NCBI RefSeq assembly: GCF_023091745.1 | Contig: NC_068922.1 | Span: 82,493,533 to 82,557,532 of the forward strand | Reading direction: 5' to 3' | DNA: 64,000 nucleotides | Source: Budorcas taxicolor | Lineage: Eukaryota > Chordata > Mammalia > Artiodactyla > Bovidae | Shown here: one piece after another, positions 10,991 to 21,773 of the stretch | How positions within the stretch are numbered: the stretch's first letter is position 1 | Layout of the letters: every line of letters starts with the position of its first letter | Made by a program: the position numbers and the translations under genes | Notes under the pieces: model-generated | Seen by the model: the letters and a program-made list of their open reading frames with translations, nothing else | Databases searched by the model: none | Told to the model about the DNA's origin: nothing

Positions 10991-11739
10991 GCAACAATAA
11001 CACTAAAATGCTGCTTGTTTCACTTAGATAGTCCTCAGAACTTCCTCAGAACTCTTATGTGGAACATATTTGTGTATTTCAGTTTCCCTTGGGTGGAAGA
11101 AGTACTAATTCATGTGAGAAACTGCCCTTCAGACTCTTTGGATAAAGATTCCTGGTTGCAGCCAGTGAGGAATAGCCGCCATTCCCAGGTCCCCACTGTT
11201 GGTCGCACTGATGCCGGCGATGACATTATATAAAAATCACCTTGACAGATCAAAACAAACAAAGCTAGTTCAGGGTGCAGAGAGCTGAAAATATTCTCTA
11301 ACAGTCACATCCTGAAACTGCAGGGCTTAGAAAAGCAAAGGCACGTCAAAATTAAATAAAATAAATCATTTAAAAAGTCTGATCTTACCACTGCCTTTTC
11401 AATCCCCAAACCAGACAGTCTTTAAATAAAAAGAACTAGTTGGTGAGATTTTGCTGCTTTCAGAATGCTAAGATTCAAAACTGAAAATAATTGCTATATT
11501 TTGGTGACCTTAAATACATACTTGAAATCATTGTATATATCAGATTGGTATCTCAAAAGATCTATGTAAATCAGAGTATATTTAAAGTATCCTAGAGTTA
11601 CTGTTAGTAAAAAAAAAAAAAAAAAGTATTCATATAGTTTGAATGATGAGCCTCTAATTGAATTAGTTTTTAAATGCTTGTTTGAGCTTTGATGGTCCAT
11701 CATTTCGGATGTTTCATATGGTACCCTTCCTTTCTGATC
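10991..11739. other. Unique AT-rich block, no gene seen
   Basis: No gene or clear repeat is recognised. A poly-A run is present at about 11609-11627. Some A-rich sequence near 11350-11372 may be an old retroposon tail. Confidence 0.45.
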
Positions 11740-12420
11740 CTTCTCTCTCCATTGTCTTCTATTTATTTATTTAGCAAATATTAATGATGATACTATCCTG
11801 GGTGTTGGTAGCAACCTATCAATAATCTTTCTTCCCATGAACTGACAGTCTAGTTGGCAAGAGAAAGACATTAATCAAATAATCAAGTGCACACATATAT
11901 ACGTACATAATTATAACAAAAAAATGCAGTTTGTCCTGAGAATATAATTTGGGCTGCCTCACTGAGACTGGGGCTGCAGAAAGACTGCAGGACAAAATGG
12001 CATTTTCGCCACGACTTGAGGCAGGGAGGGGAGCTAAGGATGCAGGTGGGATGCTCACACGTGTGGAGGAGATGGAAGGGCGTTCCAGACAGAGAGAACA
12101 GCATGTGTAAAGACGTGAACGCCAAGAGTGGCTTCCTCTGAGAGCCTGAGGGAAGGCCGTGTGACCAGCTGTTAGGGCGTGAAGGAAGGGGGGACCAAGA
12201 TGAGCTCGGGGTGAGAGGCCAGGGGAGAGATCACGGGAGCGCGAGGAAGCCTGGAAGGCGTCTAAATGGGGAAGGAAACCAGTCCCTTCATTCTAGAAGG
12301 TTTCTCCAGCTACCTGGTAAAGAAAGCACTGGAAGGAGGCAGGAGCAGGTGAAGGAAAAGCAGCTTGGCGTCTACAGCGGTAGGTCAGGCACAGGAGCAG
12401 ACGTGGGTCTCAGTGTGTCT
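11740..12420 (-). mobile_element. Ancient L2-like repeat, antisense
   Basis: On the plus strand the order resembles the reverse of L2-type 3' sequence: tatttatttatttagcaaat, ctgggtgttggtagcaacc, ctgacagtctagttggcaag, then gaagggcgttccagacagag and aacagcatgtgtaaagacg. The same ancient repeat recurs at 25440-26605 and 41821-43255. The family name is from motif recognition and may be wrong for the distal half. Confidence 0.55.
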
Positions 12421-12600
12421 CTGTGCTAAATCCTGTGGTCAGGTTGCTTAACCTGCTAGAGCTTTACTATTCTTACCTGGAAAATGGGAATAAAGATAAG
12501 TATTTCCCCAACATGCTGTCTGTGAAGACTGAGATGTAAGATATAGAAAGTGATCGCACGACACATGGGGAGTCTTCTGTCGCTCAGAAACGCTAACTGT
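12421..12600 (+). mobile_element. MIR SINE fragment
   Basis: The MIR core is clear: ggtcaggttgcttaacctgc, tattcttacctggaaaatgg, gaataaagataagtatttcc and a gaagactgagatgtaaga stretch corresponding to the conserved gaggattaaatga. Confidence 0.7.
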
Positions 12601-12605
12601 TAACC

Positions 12606-13872
12606 TGCTGGTAAGGTGATGCTCAAAATCCTCCAAGCCAGGCTTCAGCAATACGTGAACCATGAACTCCCTGATGTTCAAGCTGATTTTAGAAAAGGCA
12701 GAGGAACCAGAGGTCAAATTGCCAACATCTGCTGGATCATGGAAAAAGCAAGACAGTTCCAGAAAAACATCTATTTCTGCTTTATTGACTATGCCCAAGC
12801 CTTTGACTGTGTGGATCACAATAAACTGTGGAAAATTCTGAAAGAGATGGGAATACCAGACCACCTCACCTGCCTCTTGAGAAATCTGTATGCAGGTCAG
12901 GAAGCCAGTTAGAACTGGACATGGAACAACAGCCTGGTTCCAAATAGGAAAAGGAGTACGTCAAGGCTGTATATTGTCACCCTGCTTATTTAACTTCTAT
13001 GCAGAGTACATCATGAGAAACGCTGGACTGGAAGAAACACAAGCTGGAATCAAGATTGCCAGGATAAATATCAATAACCTCAGATATGCAGATGACACCA
13101 CCCTTATGGCAGAAAGTGAAGAGGAACTAAAAAGCCTCTTGATGAAAGTGAAAGAGGAAAGCGAAAAAGTTGGCTTAAAGCTCAACATTCAGAAAACGAA
13201 GATCATGGCATCTGGTCGCATCACTTCATGGGAAATAGATGGGGAAACAGTGGAAACAGTGTCAGACTTTATTTTTGGGAGCTCCAAAATCACTGCAGAT
13301 GGTGACTGCAGCCATGAAATTAAAAGACGCTTACTCCTTGGAAGAAAAGTTATGACCAACCTAGATAGTATATTCAAAAGCAGAGACATTACTTTGCCAA
13401 CTAACGTCCATCTAGTCAAGGCTATGGATTTTCCTGTAGTCCTGTATGGATGTGAGAGTTGGACTGTGAAGAAGGCTGAGCGCCGAAGAATTGATGCGTT
13501 TGAAGTGTGGTGTTGGAGAAGACTCTTGAGAGTCCCTTGGACTGCAAGGAGATCCAACCAGTCCATTCTGAAGGAGATCAGCCCTGGGATTTCTTTGGAA
13601 GGAATGATGCTGAAGCTGAAACTCCAGTACTTTGGCCACCTCATGGGAAGAGTTGACTCATTGGAAAAGACTCTGATGCTGGGAGGGATTGGGGGCAGGA
13701 GGAGAAGGGGACGACCAAGGATGAGATGGCTGGATGGCATCATTGACTCGATGGACGTGAGTCTGAGTGAACTCCGGGAGATGGTGATGGACAGGGAGGC
13801 CTGGCGTGCTGCGAGTCATGGGGTCACAGAGAGTTGGACACGACTGAGCGACTGCACTGAACTGAACTGAAC
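12606..13872 (+). mobile_element. BovB LINE, young-looking, RT domain to 3' end
   Basis: It begins at the RT2 region (gctggtaaggtgatgctc) and ends at actgaactgaactgaacc. RT motifs run in order: FRKGRGTRGQIAN, FIDYAQAFDCVDHNKLWK, GVRQGCILSPCLFNFY and LRYADDTTLM. The sequence stays close to the BovB consensus through the tail. One 2-base loss near 12905 (gaagccagtt where other copies have gaagcaacagtt) splits the frame. It lies tail-to-tail with the minus-strand copy starting at 13937. Confidence 0.96.
12890..13870 (+). pseudogene. BovB reverse-transcriptase C-terminal open frame (326 codons)
   Basis: This is the longest intact open frame in the window. It covers the RT palm (GVRQGCILSP at about residues 23-32, YADD near residues 65-68), the thumb-equivalent region and the C-terminal segment with FGHLMGRVDSLEKTLMLGG and RRRRGRPRMRWLDGI. 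The endonuclease and RT fingers are missing. The N-terminal part is in another frame because of the 2-base loss near 12905, so no functional enzyme is encoded. The first methionine is a frame artefact, not a real start. Confidence 0.85.
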
Positions 13873-13936
13873 CAAAGAATCCTTTGTCTGAGATCTACTT
13901 CGATGTTGGTATAGCTGTTTCTTCCCTTTTACTGTT

Positions 13937-16905
13937 GTTTAATTGCTCAGTCATGTCCAGTTCTTTGTGGCCCCGTGGACTGCAGTATGCCAGGCTTCGC
14001 TGTTCATCATCTCCCGGAGCTTGCTCAAATCGTGGCCATTGAGTCGGTGATGCCATCCAACCATCTCATCCTCTGCTGTCCCTTCTCCTCCCACTTTCAA
14101 TCTTTCCCAGCATCAGGATTCCTTTCCAATGAGTCAGCTCTTTGCATCAGATGGCCTAGGTATTGGAGCTTCAGCATCAGTCATTCCAATAAATAGTTAG
14201 GGTCGATTTCCTTCAGGATTCCCTGATTTGATCTCCTTGCTATGCAAGGAACTCTCAAGCGTCTTCTCCAACACCACAGCCCAAACGCATCAATTCTTCG
14301 GTGCTCAGCCTTTTTTATTGTCCAGCTCTCACATCCATACATGGCTACTGGAAAACTATGGCTCTGACTTTATGGACCTTCTCAGCAAAGTAACCCAGTA
14401 ACGCCCCTGTTTCTTGATATGCTGTCTAGGTTTTCACAGCTTTTCTTCCAAGTGTGTTTCGATTTCACGGCTGCATCACCACCCACAGTGATTTTGGAGC
14501 CCAAGAAAATAAAGTCTGTCGCTGTTTCATTGTTTCCCCGTCTATTTCCCATGAAGTGATGGCACCAGAGGCCATGACCTTCGTTTTTTGAACTTTGAGT
14601 TTTAAGCCAGCTTTTCACTCTCCTCCCCGTTCATCCTTCAGTTCCTCTTCACTTTCGGCTGTAAGGGTGGTGCCATCTGCATATATGAGGTTGTTGATAT
14701 TTCTCCCAGCAATCTTGATCCCCACTTGTGATTCATCCAGCGTGGCATTTCACATGATGCATGCTGCTGCTGCTGCCAAGTCGCTTCAGTCGTGTCCAAC
14801 TCTGTGCGACCCCATAGATGGCAGCCCACCAGGCTCCCCTGTCCCTGGGATTCTCCAGGCAAGAACACTGGAGTGGGTTGCCATTTCCTTCTCCAATGCA
14901 TGAAAGTGATAAGTGAAAGTGAAGCCACTCAGTCGTGTCCGACTCTTAGCGACCCCATGGACTACAGCCCACCAGGCTCCTCCGTCCATGGGATTTTCCA
15001 GGCAAGAGCACTGGAGTGGGTGTCATCGCCTTCTCCGATGATGTCCTCTATGTAAGGTGAATGAGCAGGGTGACAATGTACAGCCTTGAAGCACTCCGTT
15101 CCCAGTTTTGAACAAGACTGTTGATGGTTCCACGTTGTTCCACGTCCAGTTCTGTTATTTCTTTACCAAAACACGGGTTTCTCAGGAGGCAGGTGAGGTG
15201 GTCTGGAATTCCTGTCTCTTTAGGAATTTTCCACAGTTTGTTGTGATTTCAGTCACAACATAGCATAGTCAGTAAAGCAGAAGTAGACGTTTTTCTGGAA
15301 TTATCTAGCTTTTCCTATGATCCAATGGATGTTACAATTCAATTTCTGGTTCCACTGCTTTTTTTAAAATCTAGCTTGTAGATCTAAAAGTTCTCAGTTC
15401 ATGTACTGTTGAAGAAGACTAGCTGGGAGAATTTTGAGCATTACTTTGGCAGTGTGTGAGATGAGTGCAACTGTGTGGTCGTTTGAGCATTCTTTGGCAT
15501 TGCCTTTCTTTGGGATTGGAATGAAAACTGACCTTTTCCACTGCTGTGGCCACTGCTGAGTTGTCCAAATTTTCTGGCATATTAAGTGCAGCACTTTAAC
15601 AGTATCATCTTTTAGGACTTGAAATAGCTCAGCTGTAATTACATCACCTCCACTGGCTTCGTTAGTAGTGATGCTTCCTAAGGCCCACTTGACTTCATCC
15701 CTCAGGATGTCTGGCTCCAGGTGGGTGATCACACCATCGTTATTATCCAGGTCATTAAGATCTTTTCTGCGTAGTTCTTCTGTGTATTCTTGCCACCTCT
15801 TCTTAATATCTTCTGCTTCTGTCAGGTCCATGCTGTTTCTGTCCTTTATTGTGCCGATCTGAGCACAAAATGTTCCCTTGTTATCTCTAATATTCTTGAA
15901 GAGGTCTCTAGTTTTGCCCATTGTACTGTTTTCCTCTATTTCTTTGCATTGATCATTTAGGAAGGCTTTCTTATCTCTCCTTGCTATTCTTTGGAACTCT
16001 GCATTCCTTTTCTCCTTTGCCTTTTGCTTCTCTTTTTTTCTCAGCTAAGACCTGAGGAAAGAGAAGGCCTCCTCAGACAACTGTTCTGCCTTTTTGCATT
16101 TCTTTTTTGGGGATGGTTTTGATCTCTGCCTCCTGAATAATGTTACAAACGTCTGTCCATAGTTTTTCAGTCACTCTGTCTATCAGATCTAATCTCTTGA
16201 ATCTATTTCTCACTTCCACTGTATAGTCATAAGGAATTTAATTTAGGGCAAACCTGAGTGGTCTAGTGGTTTTCCCTACGTTCTTCATTTTAAGTCTCAA
16301 TTTTGTGATAAGAAGTTCCTGATCTGAGGCACAGTCAACTCCTGGTCTTGTTTTTGCTGACTGTATACAGCTTCCCCATCTTTGGTTGCAAAGAATATAA
16401 TCAGTCTGATTTTGATATCGACCATCTGGTGATGCCCATGTTTAGAGTCGTCTCTCGTGCTGTATGAAGAGGGTGTTTGCTGTGACCAACACATTCTCTT
16501 GGCAAAACTCTGTTAGCCTTTGTCCTGATTCATTTTTGACTCCAAGACCAACCTTGCCCGTTACTCCAGGTTTCTCTTGGCTTCCTGCTTTGCATTCCAG
16601 CTCCCTGCAGTGAAAATGACATCTCTTTTCAGTGTGAGTCCTAGGTCTTATAGCTCTTCATAGAGCCCTTCAGCTCCTTTGGCATTACTGGTCAGGGTGT
16701 AGACTTGGATCACTGTGATACTGAATGGTTTGCACTGGAAACGAGCAGCGATCATTCTGTTATTTTTGAGATTGTTCCCAAGTACTGCATTTTGAACTCT
16801 TTTTCTTTTTTTTTGACTATGAGGGCTACTCCAATTCTTCTAAGGCGTTCTTTTCTTTTATAATGGTCCTCTGAATTAAATACGCCCATTCCTGTCCATT
16901 TCTTT
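13937..16905 (-). mobile_element. Nearly complete BovB LINE, minus strand, interrupted by a SINE
   Basis: It runs from the 3' tail (tgctcagtcatgtccagttc) at the left to the endonuclease region at the right (ggtcctctgaattaaatacg). About 2.7 kb remains once the Bov-A2 at 14761-15036 is removed, and the 5' end is missing. The minus-strand frame 15394-15921 carries the pre-RT and fingers region (TRDLFKNIRDNKGTF, VKWALGSITTNEASGGD, SVFIPIPKKGNAKECSN). The catalytic box reads YADG at about 14672-14683, so the second aspartate is lost. Endonuclease remnants lie at 16297-16494 and beyond. Confidence 0.94.
14761..15036 (-). mobile_element. Bov-A2 dimeric SINE nested in BovB
   Basis: Two Bov-A monomers lie in tandem, each with gtgtcc(a/g)actctnngcgacc and ttctccaggcaagaacactgg-type motifs. 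They are joined by the linker caatgcatgaaagtgataag. The left end carries the (ctg)n tail typical of Bov-A2. The BovB sequence resumes immediately after it (gtcctctatgtaaggtgaat), and short gatgatg-like duplications flank it. It therefore inserted after the host BovB. Confidence 0.93.
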
Positions 16906-17285
16906 CCTTTAGATTAGTATATACATGTTATAACTTGTTTTTATCTTTTTGCTTATATCCCATCAGTGTGTCCATATTTAAAATAGATTTCTTGCTGATT
17001 TACGTTTGGTTTTCCTCCATTCCTTATGTCTGGTCAGAAAGCTTCCTTCCGATAGAAAGTCTGGACAATCACGGAGCTTGCTTCCTTTGTTTCCTTTCTC
17101 TCGTGGATCATGCTTTTGTGTGATCCAATGTCCTGTGCTTTGTCCAGTGTCCTGAGACAATAGTTTTCTGTATTCTGTCCAGTTTTCTAGCAGGAGGTTA
17201 CATTCTGGTTCTTCACATGCATAAGGAAATGAAAGTGATGTGATATTTGACCAGCGATTTGAATGATGATGCCTTTTATATTTTA
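16906..17285 (+). mobile_element. L1 3'-UTR-like fragment
   Basis: The middle resembles the old L1M 3' untranslated region: cttcctttgtttcctttctc, tcgtggatcatgcttttgtg, ccaatgtcctgtgctttgtc, cagtgtcctgagacaatag and ttctgtccagttttctagc. It abuts the BovB endonuclease end. Identification rests on motif order only. Confidence 0.4.
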
Positions 17286-18454
17286 ACTTAGTTATAACCA
17301 GTATTTTTTAATTTGGAATTTCTTTAATTTCTCGAGCACTTACTAACAGCTAACAAAAGAATCAAAGTTATTTTTTAACTAGTTTAAGTTTCTAGTACCG
17401 TCCATCTGATATTGATATTGACATGACATTCTCACAATGGCTTCAGGATTCTGTAACTTCTAAACATCATAAAACAAAATGGTTATTCTGGTGCAAAGAA
17501 AACAAAAATCCCATAAAAATCTTAAAGTAGGATCTTATTGAGTGCTTAAAATGTTAATGTGTGGGCCCCAAATATATAAAGTTGATATTGGGGGAATAAT
17601 CAAAATCTCCTTCGAAGACTTTCAGATATTTATAAAGCACTTTATTAATAACAGCACTTCCTACTTGATGTTTAGTCACCCAGGCCCTCAAATCACATGT
17701 GTGTGTGTGTCTCACTAGGATTAATATCAGTGAAAATAGTGCCTAGTATGCTGCCTTTTCCTGTGTTTACTATTCCATGTCCTTAACCCTTGAGATGGGC
17801 TCATATCCTTGGTTGCAGCAAGGCCAGAGAGAGCAGTGTAAGCAATATTCTTGTAAAATATCTACTAATCCCAGCTAAGCCACACTGGCTGCCTGAGAAG
17901 GAAACTTGCCTGCCCGTGCGAGTCCGCAGGCGAAGCGGGGGTGTCATTGTGATGGTGAAACACACGTCACCTCTTCGAAGCTAGATGAGCCATGGAAGGC
18001 TCTCAGGAGCCTCTTGCGCAGACGGGCCCAGGGAAATCTCTTTCCCAACTTTCTCCTTCAGTTGCAACTCCATTGCTATTGCATCACTGGCCTGTGTAGT
18101 AAATTCTCACCAACTCATTTCAGTCCTTCTGCCAAAATGGAGCCTGACCAGCTCACATGTTGTTTTGCTCCAGATCTGTGTCTATTCCACAGTTATGTGG
18201 TTTTCCTCATTTTGGTGTCTTTAACCTCAGGAGAGGCCTCCGTGACCAGAACAGATAGCAGCAAGAGCTGGTGGAAACTGATTCCTTCACAAAACTCCCC
18301 CTGAGCCTTCAAGAGAGCTTGCTCTTGTTTTACAGATGTACCAAGATATCAGGCCTTCTTCCTTCTTAATACATTACTATCATATAAATATGAAAATTCT
18401 TCAGGTTTGTCTTGATGATCAGAGAAATTTAACAGAGCATATGATATTAGCTTC
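17286..18454. other. Unique block, no gene seen
   Basis: No clear repeat is seen except a short (tg)n at about 17697-17711. A 132-codon plus frame (17906-18304) and an overlapping 79-codon frame have no recognisable domain. Part of this block (about 17880-18300) is less AT-rich than its surroundings and could be an unrecognised old LTR. Confidence 0.4.
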
Positions 18455-18554
18455 CTGCGGCTACTGTAGTAAATGCCACAAACTGGGTGGCTTAAGACAA
18501 TATACGTCTTTTTTCTCATAGTCCTGGAGGACAGAAGTATGAAACCAAGGTGTC
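18455..18554 (-). mobile_element. MaLR/MLT1-like LTR fragment, antisense
   Basis: The sequence ctgcggctactgtagtaaat, gccacaaactgggtggctta and tcatagtcctggaggacag is the reverse of the 3' part of the element at 42205-42645 (there, taagccacctagtttgtggc). A SINE at 18555 cuts it short. The family name is tentative. Confidence 0.5.
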
Positions 18555-18728
18555 ATTGGCAGGAGTCTTGGGTTCAATCTCTGGTTCGGGAAGATCCCCT
18601 GGAGAAGGGAATGGCAAGCTACTTCAGTACACCCACCTGGAGAATCCCATGGACGGGAGACCCTGAAAGGCTACAATTCATGAGGTCTCAAAGAGCTGGA
18701 CACAACTGAGCGAGTAACACTTTCACTT
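18555..18728 (+). mobile_element. Bov-tA SINE, 5'-truncated
   Basis: It starts inside the tRNA-like head (gcaggagtcttgggttcaat) and continues with gaagatcccctggagaaggg to cacaactgagcgagtaacac and a tttcactttc end. It lies within, and truncates, the LTR-like fragment to its left. Confidence 0.9.
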
Positions 18729-19142
18729 TCAAACCTATGTCACACACAGACTCTTTCACACTCCGATATCTCTCCATATCATTATTTTTCTCATTTTTCC
18801 CCAAATACCAATGTTGCTTCTCACACTATATACCTAAGTATGTATTCACCAAAAGACTGCCACTATTCTCATGCTAATGTGCTCAGTTTCATGTGTTCTT
18901 TACTGGCTCCATGTGGACTGCTAGGCTGACAATCGCTAGGATTCTCTTTTCAAAGAACTACATCTTCATTCGTGACTGGCCGGAGCTCTTAACTTCCGTT
19001 TCTTTTCTCTCCGCTATTATCTCTCAAATCTGTCCTTAGGAGTTCAGATGTTTTTCCTGTCATTTTTCTTTGTTCGTTTTCTTTATTTCCCTATAATAAT
19101 TCTCCTGTGAAAATGCACCTTTTCAGTGTGTGCCTGTAGTGC
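18729..19142. other. Unique block, no gene seen
   Basis: Pyrimidine-rich single-copy-looking DNA lies between a SINE and a BovB 3' end. No motif is recognised. Confidence 0.4.
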
Positions 19143-19617
19143 GTTCAGCTCAGTTCAGTTCACTCAGTCGTGTCCGACTCTTTTGACCCCATGAACCGCA
19201 GCACACCAGGCTTCCCTGTCCATCACCAACTCCCAGAGCTCACCCAAACCCATGTCCATTGAGTCAGTGATGCCTTCCAACCATCTCATCCTCTGTCATC
19301 CCCTTCTCCTCCTGCCTTCAATCTTTCCCAGCATCGGGGTCTTTTCAAATGAGTCAGCTCTTCACATTAGGTGGCCAAAGTATTGGAGTTTCAGCTTCAG
19401 CATCAGTCCTTCCAATGAACACCCAGGACTGATCTCCTTTAGGATGGACTGGTTGGATCTCCTTGCAGTCCAAGGGACTCTTAACAGTCTTCTCCAGCAC
19501 CACAGTTCAAAAGCATTCATTCTTTGGTGCTCAGCTTTCTTTATAGTCCACCTCTCACATCCATACATGATCCTTGACTAGATGGACCTTTGTCAGCAAA
19601 GTAATGTCTCTGCTTTG
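19143..19617 (-). mobile_element. BovB LINE 3' fragment, minus strand
   Basis: The tail at the left reads agctcagttcagttcactc, then gtgtccgactcttttgaccc. The copy covers the C-terminal coding region and stops at gtaatgtctctgcttt (reverse of aaagcagagacattac). A short internal loss near 19567-19572 removes the actggaaaaaccatagc section. A 68-codon minus frame (19362-19568) retains the ERWTIKKAEHQRMNAFELW stretch. Confidence 0.94.
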
Positions 19618-19659
19618 GAGTCAGATAATGTAGAATTGGATGTGATCGTGTGATGTTGT

Positions 19660-20120
19660 CATGTATAATATGAGATATATATTTGCTCTCCAGCCCATTT
19701 CTGATGTAGGGCTCCTAAAACTCTGTATAGCTCTCCTTCTGGTTGTTTCTGAATTATACTCTTTTAAAACACTTCTTTGAGTTCTCTGAGTCATTTTAAC
19801 AGATTAATAGAATCCAAGGTGTGGTCTTGGGGATCACCTGCTTTACAGCCAGTTGGTCAGAAATTAGGTAACAACCTGGGCTTGTGACTGGCACTCTGAG
19901 TTAGAGAACCTCGAATCTGTAGATTGATGAGAAGCACAGGTCTGCCACTGGCCTCTGAAGTGTGAGCAAGGGAGGCTGCAATCCTGTAGGACTGAACCTT
20001 TAACCTGTACAGTCAGATGCTATCTCTGGATAGACAATGTCACAGTTGAGTTGAATTCTTAGACACCCTGCTGGTGTTGAAAGTTGTTGGCATGAGGGGA
20101 AGACACAAAACTCCACGTTG
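19660..20120. mobile_element. Ancient mammalian interspersed repeat, family uncertain
   Basis: The motif order is one I recognise from recurrent mammalian repeats: gagatatatatttgctctcc, gggctcctaaaactctgta, gagttctctgagtcatttta, cagccagttggtcagaaatt, aggtaacaacctgggcttgtg, ggactgaacctttaacctgt and gagttgaattcttagacacc. I cannot decide by eye whether it is an ERVL-type LTR or an L1M 3' segment. Confidence 0.4.
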
Positions 20121-20235
20121 AGTCTCAGACATCCGAACAGATCATGATAAAAATAATGTCTTTCCTAAGCCTCTTTTGCAACATCTGTCTGGGAAAGAAA
20201 TCATAAGTTATCTAGCCTGGGATCGTGATTCACCT

Positions 20236-20452
20236 TTTAGTGAAAGTGAAAGAAAGTGAAGTTGCTCAGTCGTGTCTGACTCTTTGTTACCCCATGGACT
20301 GTAGCCTACCAGGCTTCTCCTTCCACGGGATTCTCCAGGCAAGAGTACTGGAGTGGGTTGCCATTTCCTTCTCCAGGGATCCTTCTTCCCTACCCAGGGA
20401 TCGAACTCGGGTCTCCTGGATTCCAGGCAGATGCTTTAACCTCTGAGCCACC
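20236..20452 (-). mobile_element. Bov-tA SINE
   Basis: A full minus-strand copy: the agtgaaagtgaaagaaagtg tail repeat is at the left, then gttgctcagtcgtgtctgac, gggattctccaggcaagagt, ggatcgaactcgggtctcct (B box reversed) and taacctctgagccacc at the right. The gaaagtgaaa run is the usual simple-repeat tail. Confidence 0.93.
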
Positions 20453-21179
20453 TTAACACTAAATCCTTTCTTCCTCTAGTACTTACCATCATATTTCTTC
20501 TCTCCTAAAACTCAAACTGATGTCTGCAAAAGCTGTCACAGAGGACAGTCTGCAGTGGAATAGGGACGACAATGAGTACATATAGACATTTTTCTTTTCT
20601 TTGTATGGAGTCTCAGTATGGACATTTTGTTTGTGCTTTTGTGGGATTTGGGGGGTTCTTGTCAATGAACGCTGCATGGCCATGGGAAATTGAGTCCTAA
20701 AGTTAGATAGGATAAGCCAGAATTGAAGCTTTTACGATGAGGAAATTTCTCTTGGAGGTGACATACCTAACGACTTCAGACCCCACCTTAAAGATGACAT
20801 GGGGCAGAGCTGGACCAGCGTTTGTGATGGGAGCGGAAGTAACTAATGGCACTCTTTCTTCCTCTACTGTTTTTTGACTCACCTTTTCCCTCTTACTCAC
20901 TCTGTAGAGCCTGCTGCTGCTGCTAAGTCACTACAGTTTTCATTTTGAGTAAAACCGAAAAATGTGTGAATGATAGCTTTCTCAGGTCCCTCTGTCTAAT
21001 ATCAGTGCACGCCGTGCCCCTGCTGACTTGCTACCTGGAAACGTTCTTTCTTAAAATCTCTGAGTTTCCCCCTTCTCACCGCCTTTCCTCCTACTTTTAT
21101 TTGAGGGCCTAAGCCCCTCTTTTTTGAGAATTTTATGACACAGTCAAATACTGTCTCCCACCCCAATTGTCAAGCCCAT
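20453..21179. other. Unique block with a very short SINE tail remnant
   Basis: Mostly single-copy-looking DNA with no gene. At about 20907-20931 the sequence cctgctgctgctgctaagtc followed by actacag matches only the extreme 3' end of a minus-strand Bov-A2. It is either an ultra-truncated SINE or a chance (ctg)n run. Confidence 0.45.
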
Positions 21180-21300
21180 CACTCTAAACCATATCAGCCT
21201 TTTAAATGTCACTTTAAATGTTCACTCATCTTCTTCATTAGAATATAAGCTACATGAGGGGCAAGATCTCCGGTGACTAATTTGTTGCTATCTTCTCTCA
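21180..21300 (+). mobile_element. Possible L2 3' fragment
   Basis: The stretch tcattagaatataagctaca, tgaggggcaagatctccgg resembles the L2 motif tagaatgtaagctccatgagggcaggga. The remainder is too diverged to assign. Confidence 0.4.
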
Positions 21301-21773
21301 GTTCTGAGGTGAATGTGCTGTACGTAATGGGTTCTCCAAGAGAGTGTTTTTGGAAAATTAAGTGCGCACCCCCTTCTCATCCTTATAATAATGAGGAGCC
21401 GAGTAATGTGCACCCATGTGTAGACAGTGGGGTTCAGTTCAGAGGTTTCCAGTAAGAACTGCACTAAGGCCACTCTTCACTCATCTTCACCTCAGTCTTT
21501 GAGTATGAAGCAGACAATGGAAAAAGGATCACAAACCTGTGTCCAGACCTGGGCTAGATTGAAGCAAGGCTGACTAGGATGCTAAATTTAAGGAAGAACT
21601 TACTCTCAGAGCTGTGCAAATGGTGACTCTGTAATTGAGTGGCCCTGGGAGTGAGTGTCTCCTTAAATTTTGAGCCATAGGTCTCTTGATTGCTTCTTCA
21701 TAGCCCTAACCCTGATTGTATTTTACTGAGGTCAATTTGGGAACTTAAAACAGGCTCCTACAATACTGGATGA
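21301..21773. other. Unique block, no gene seen
   Basis: No repeat or gene motif is recognised before the BovB that follows. Confidence 0.4.
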
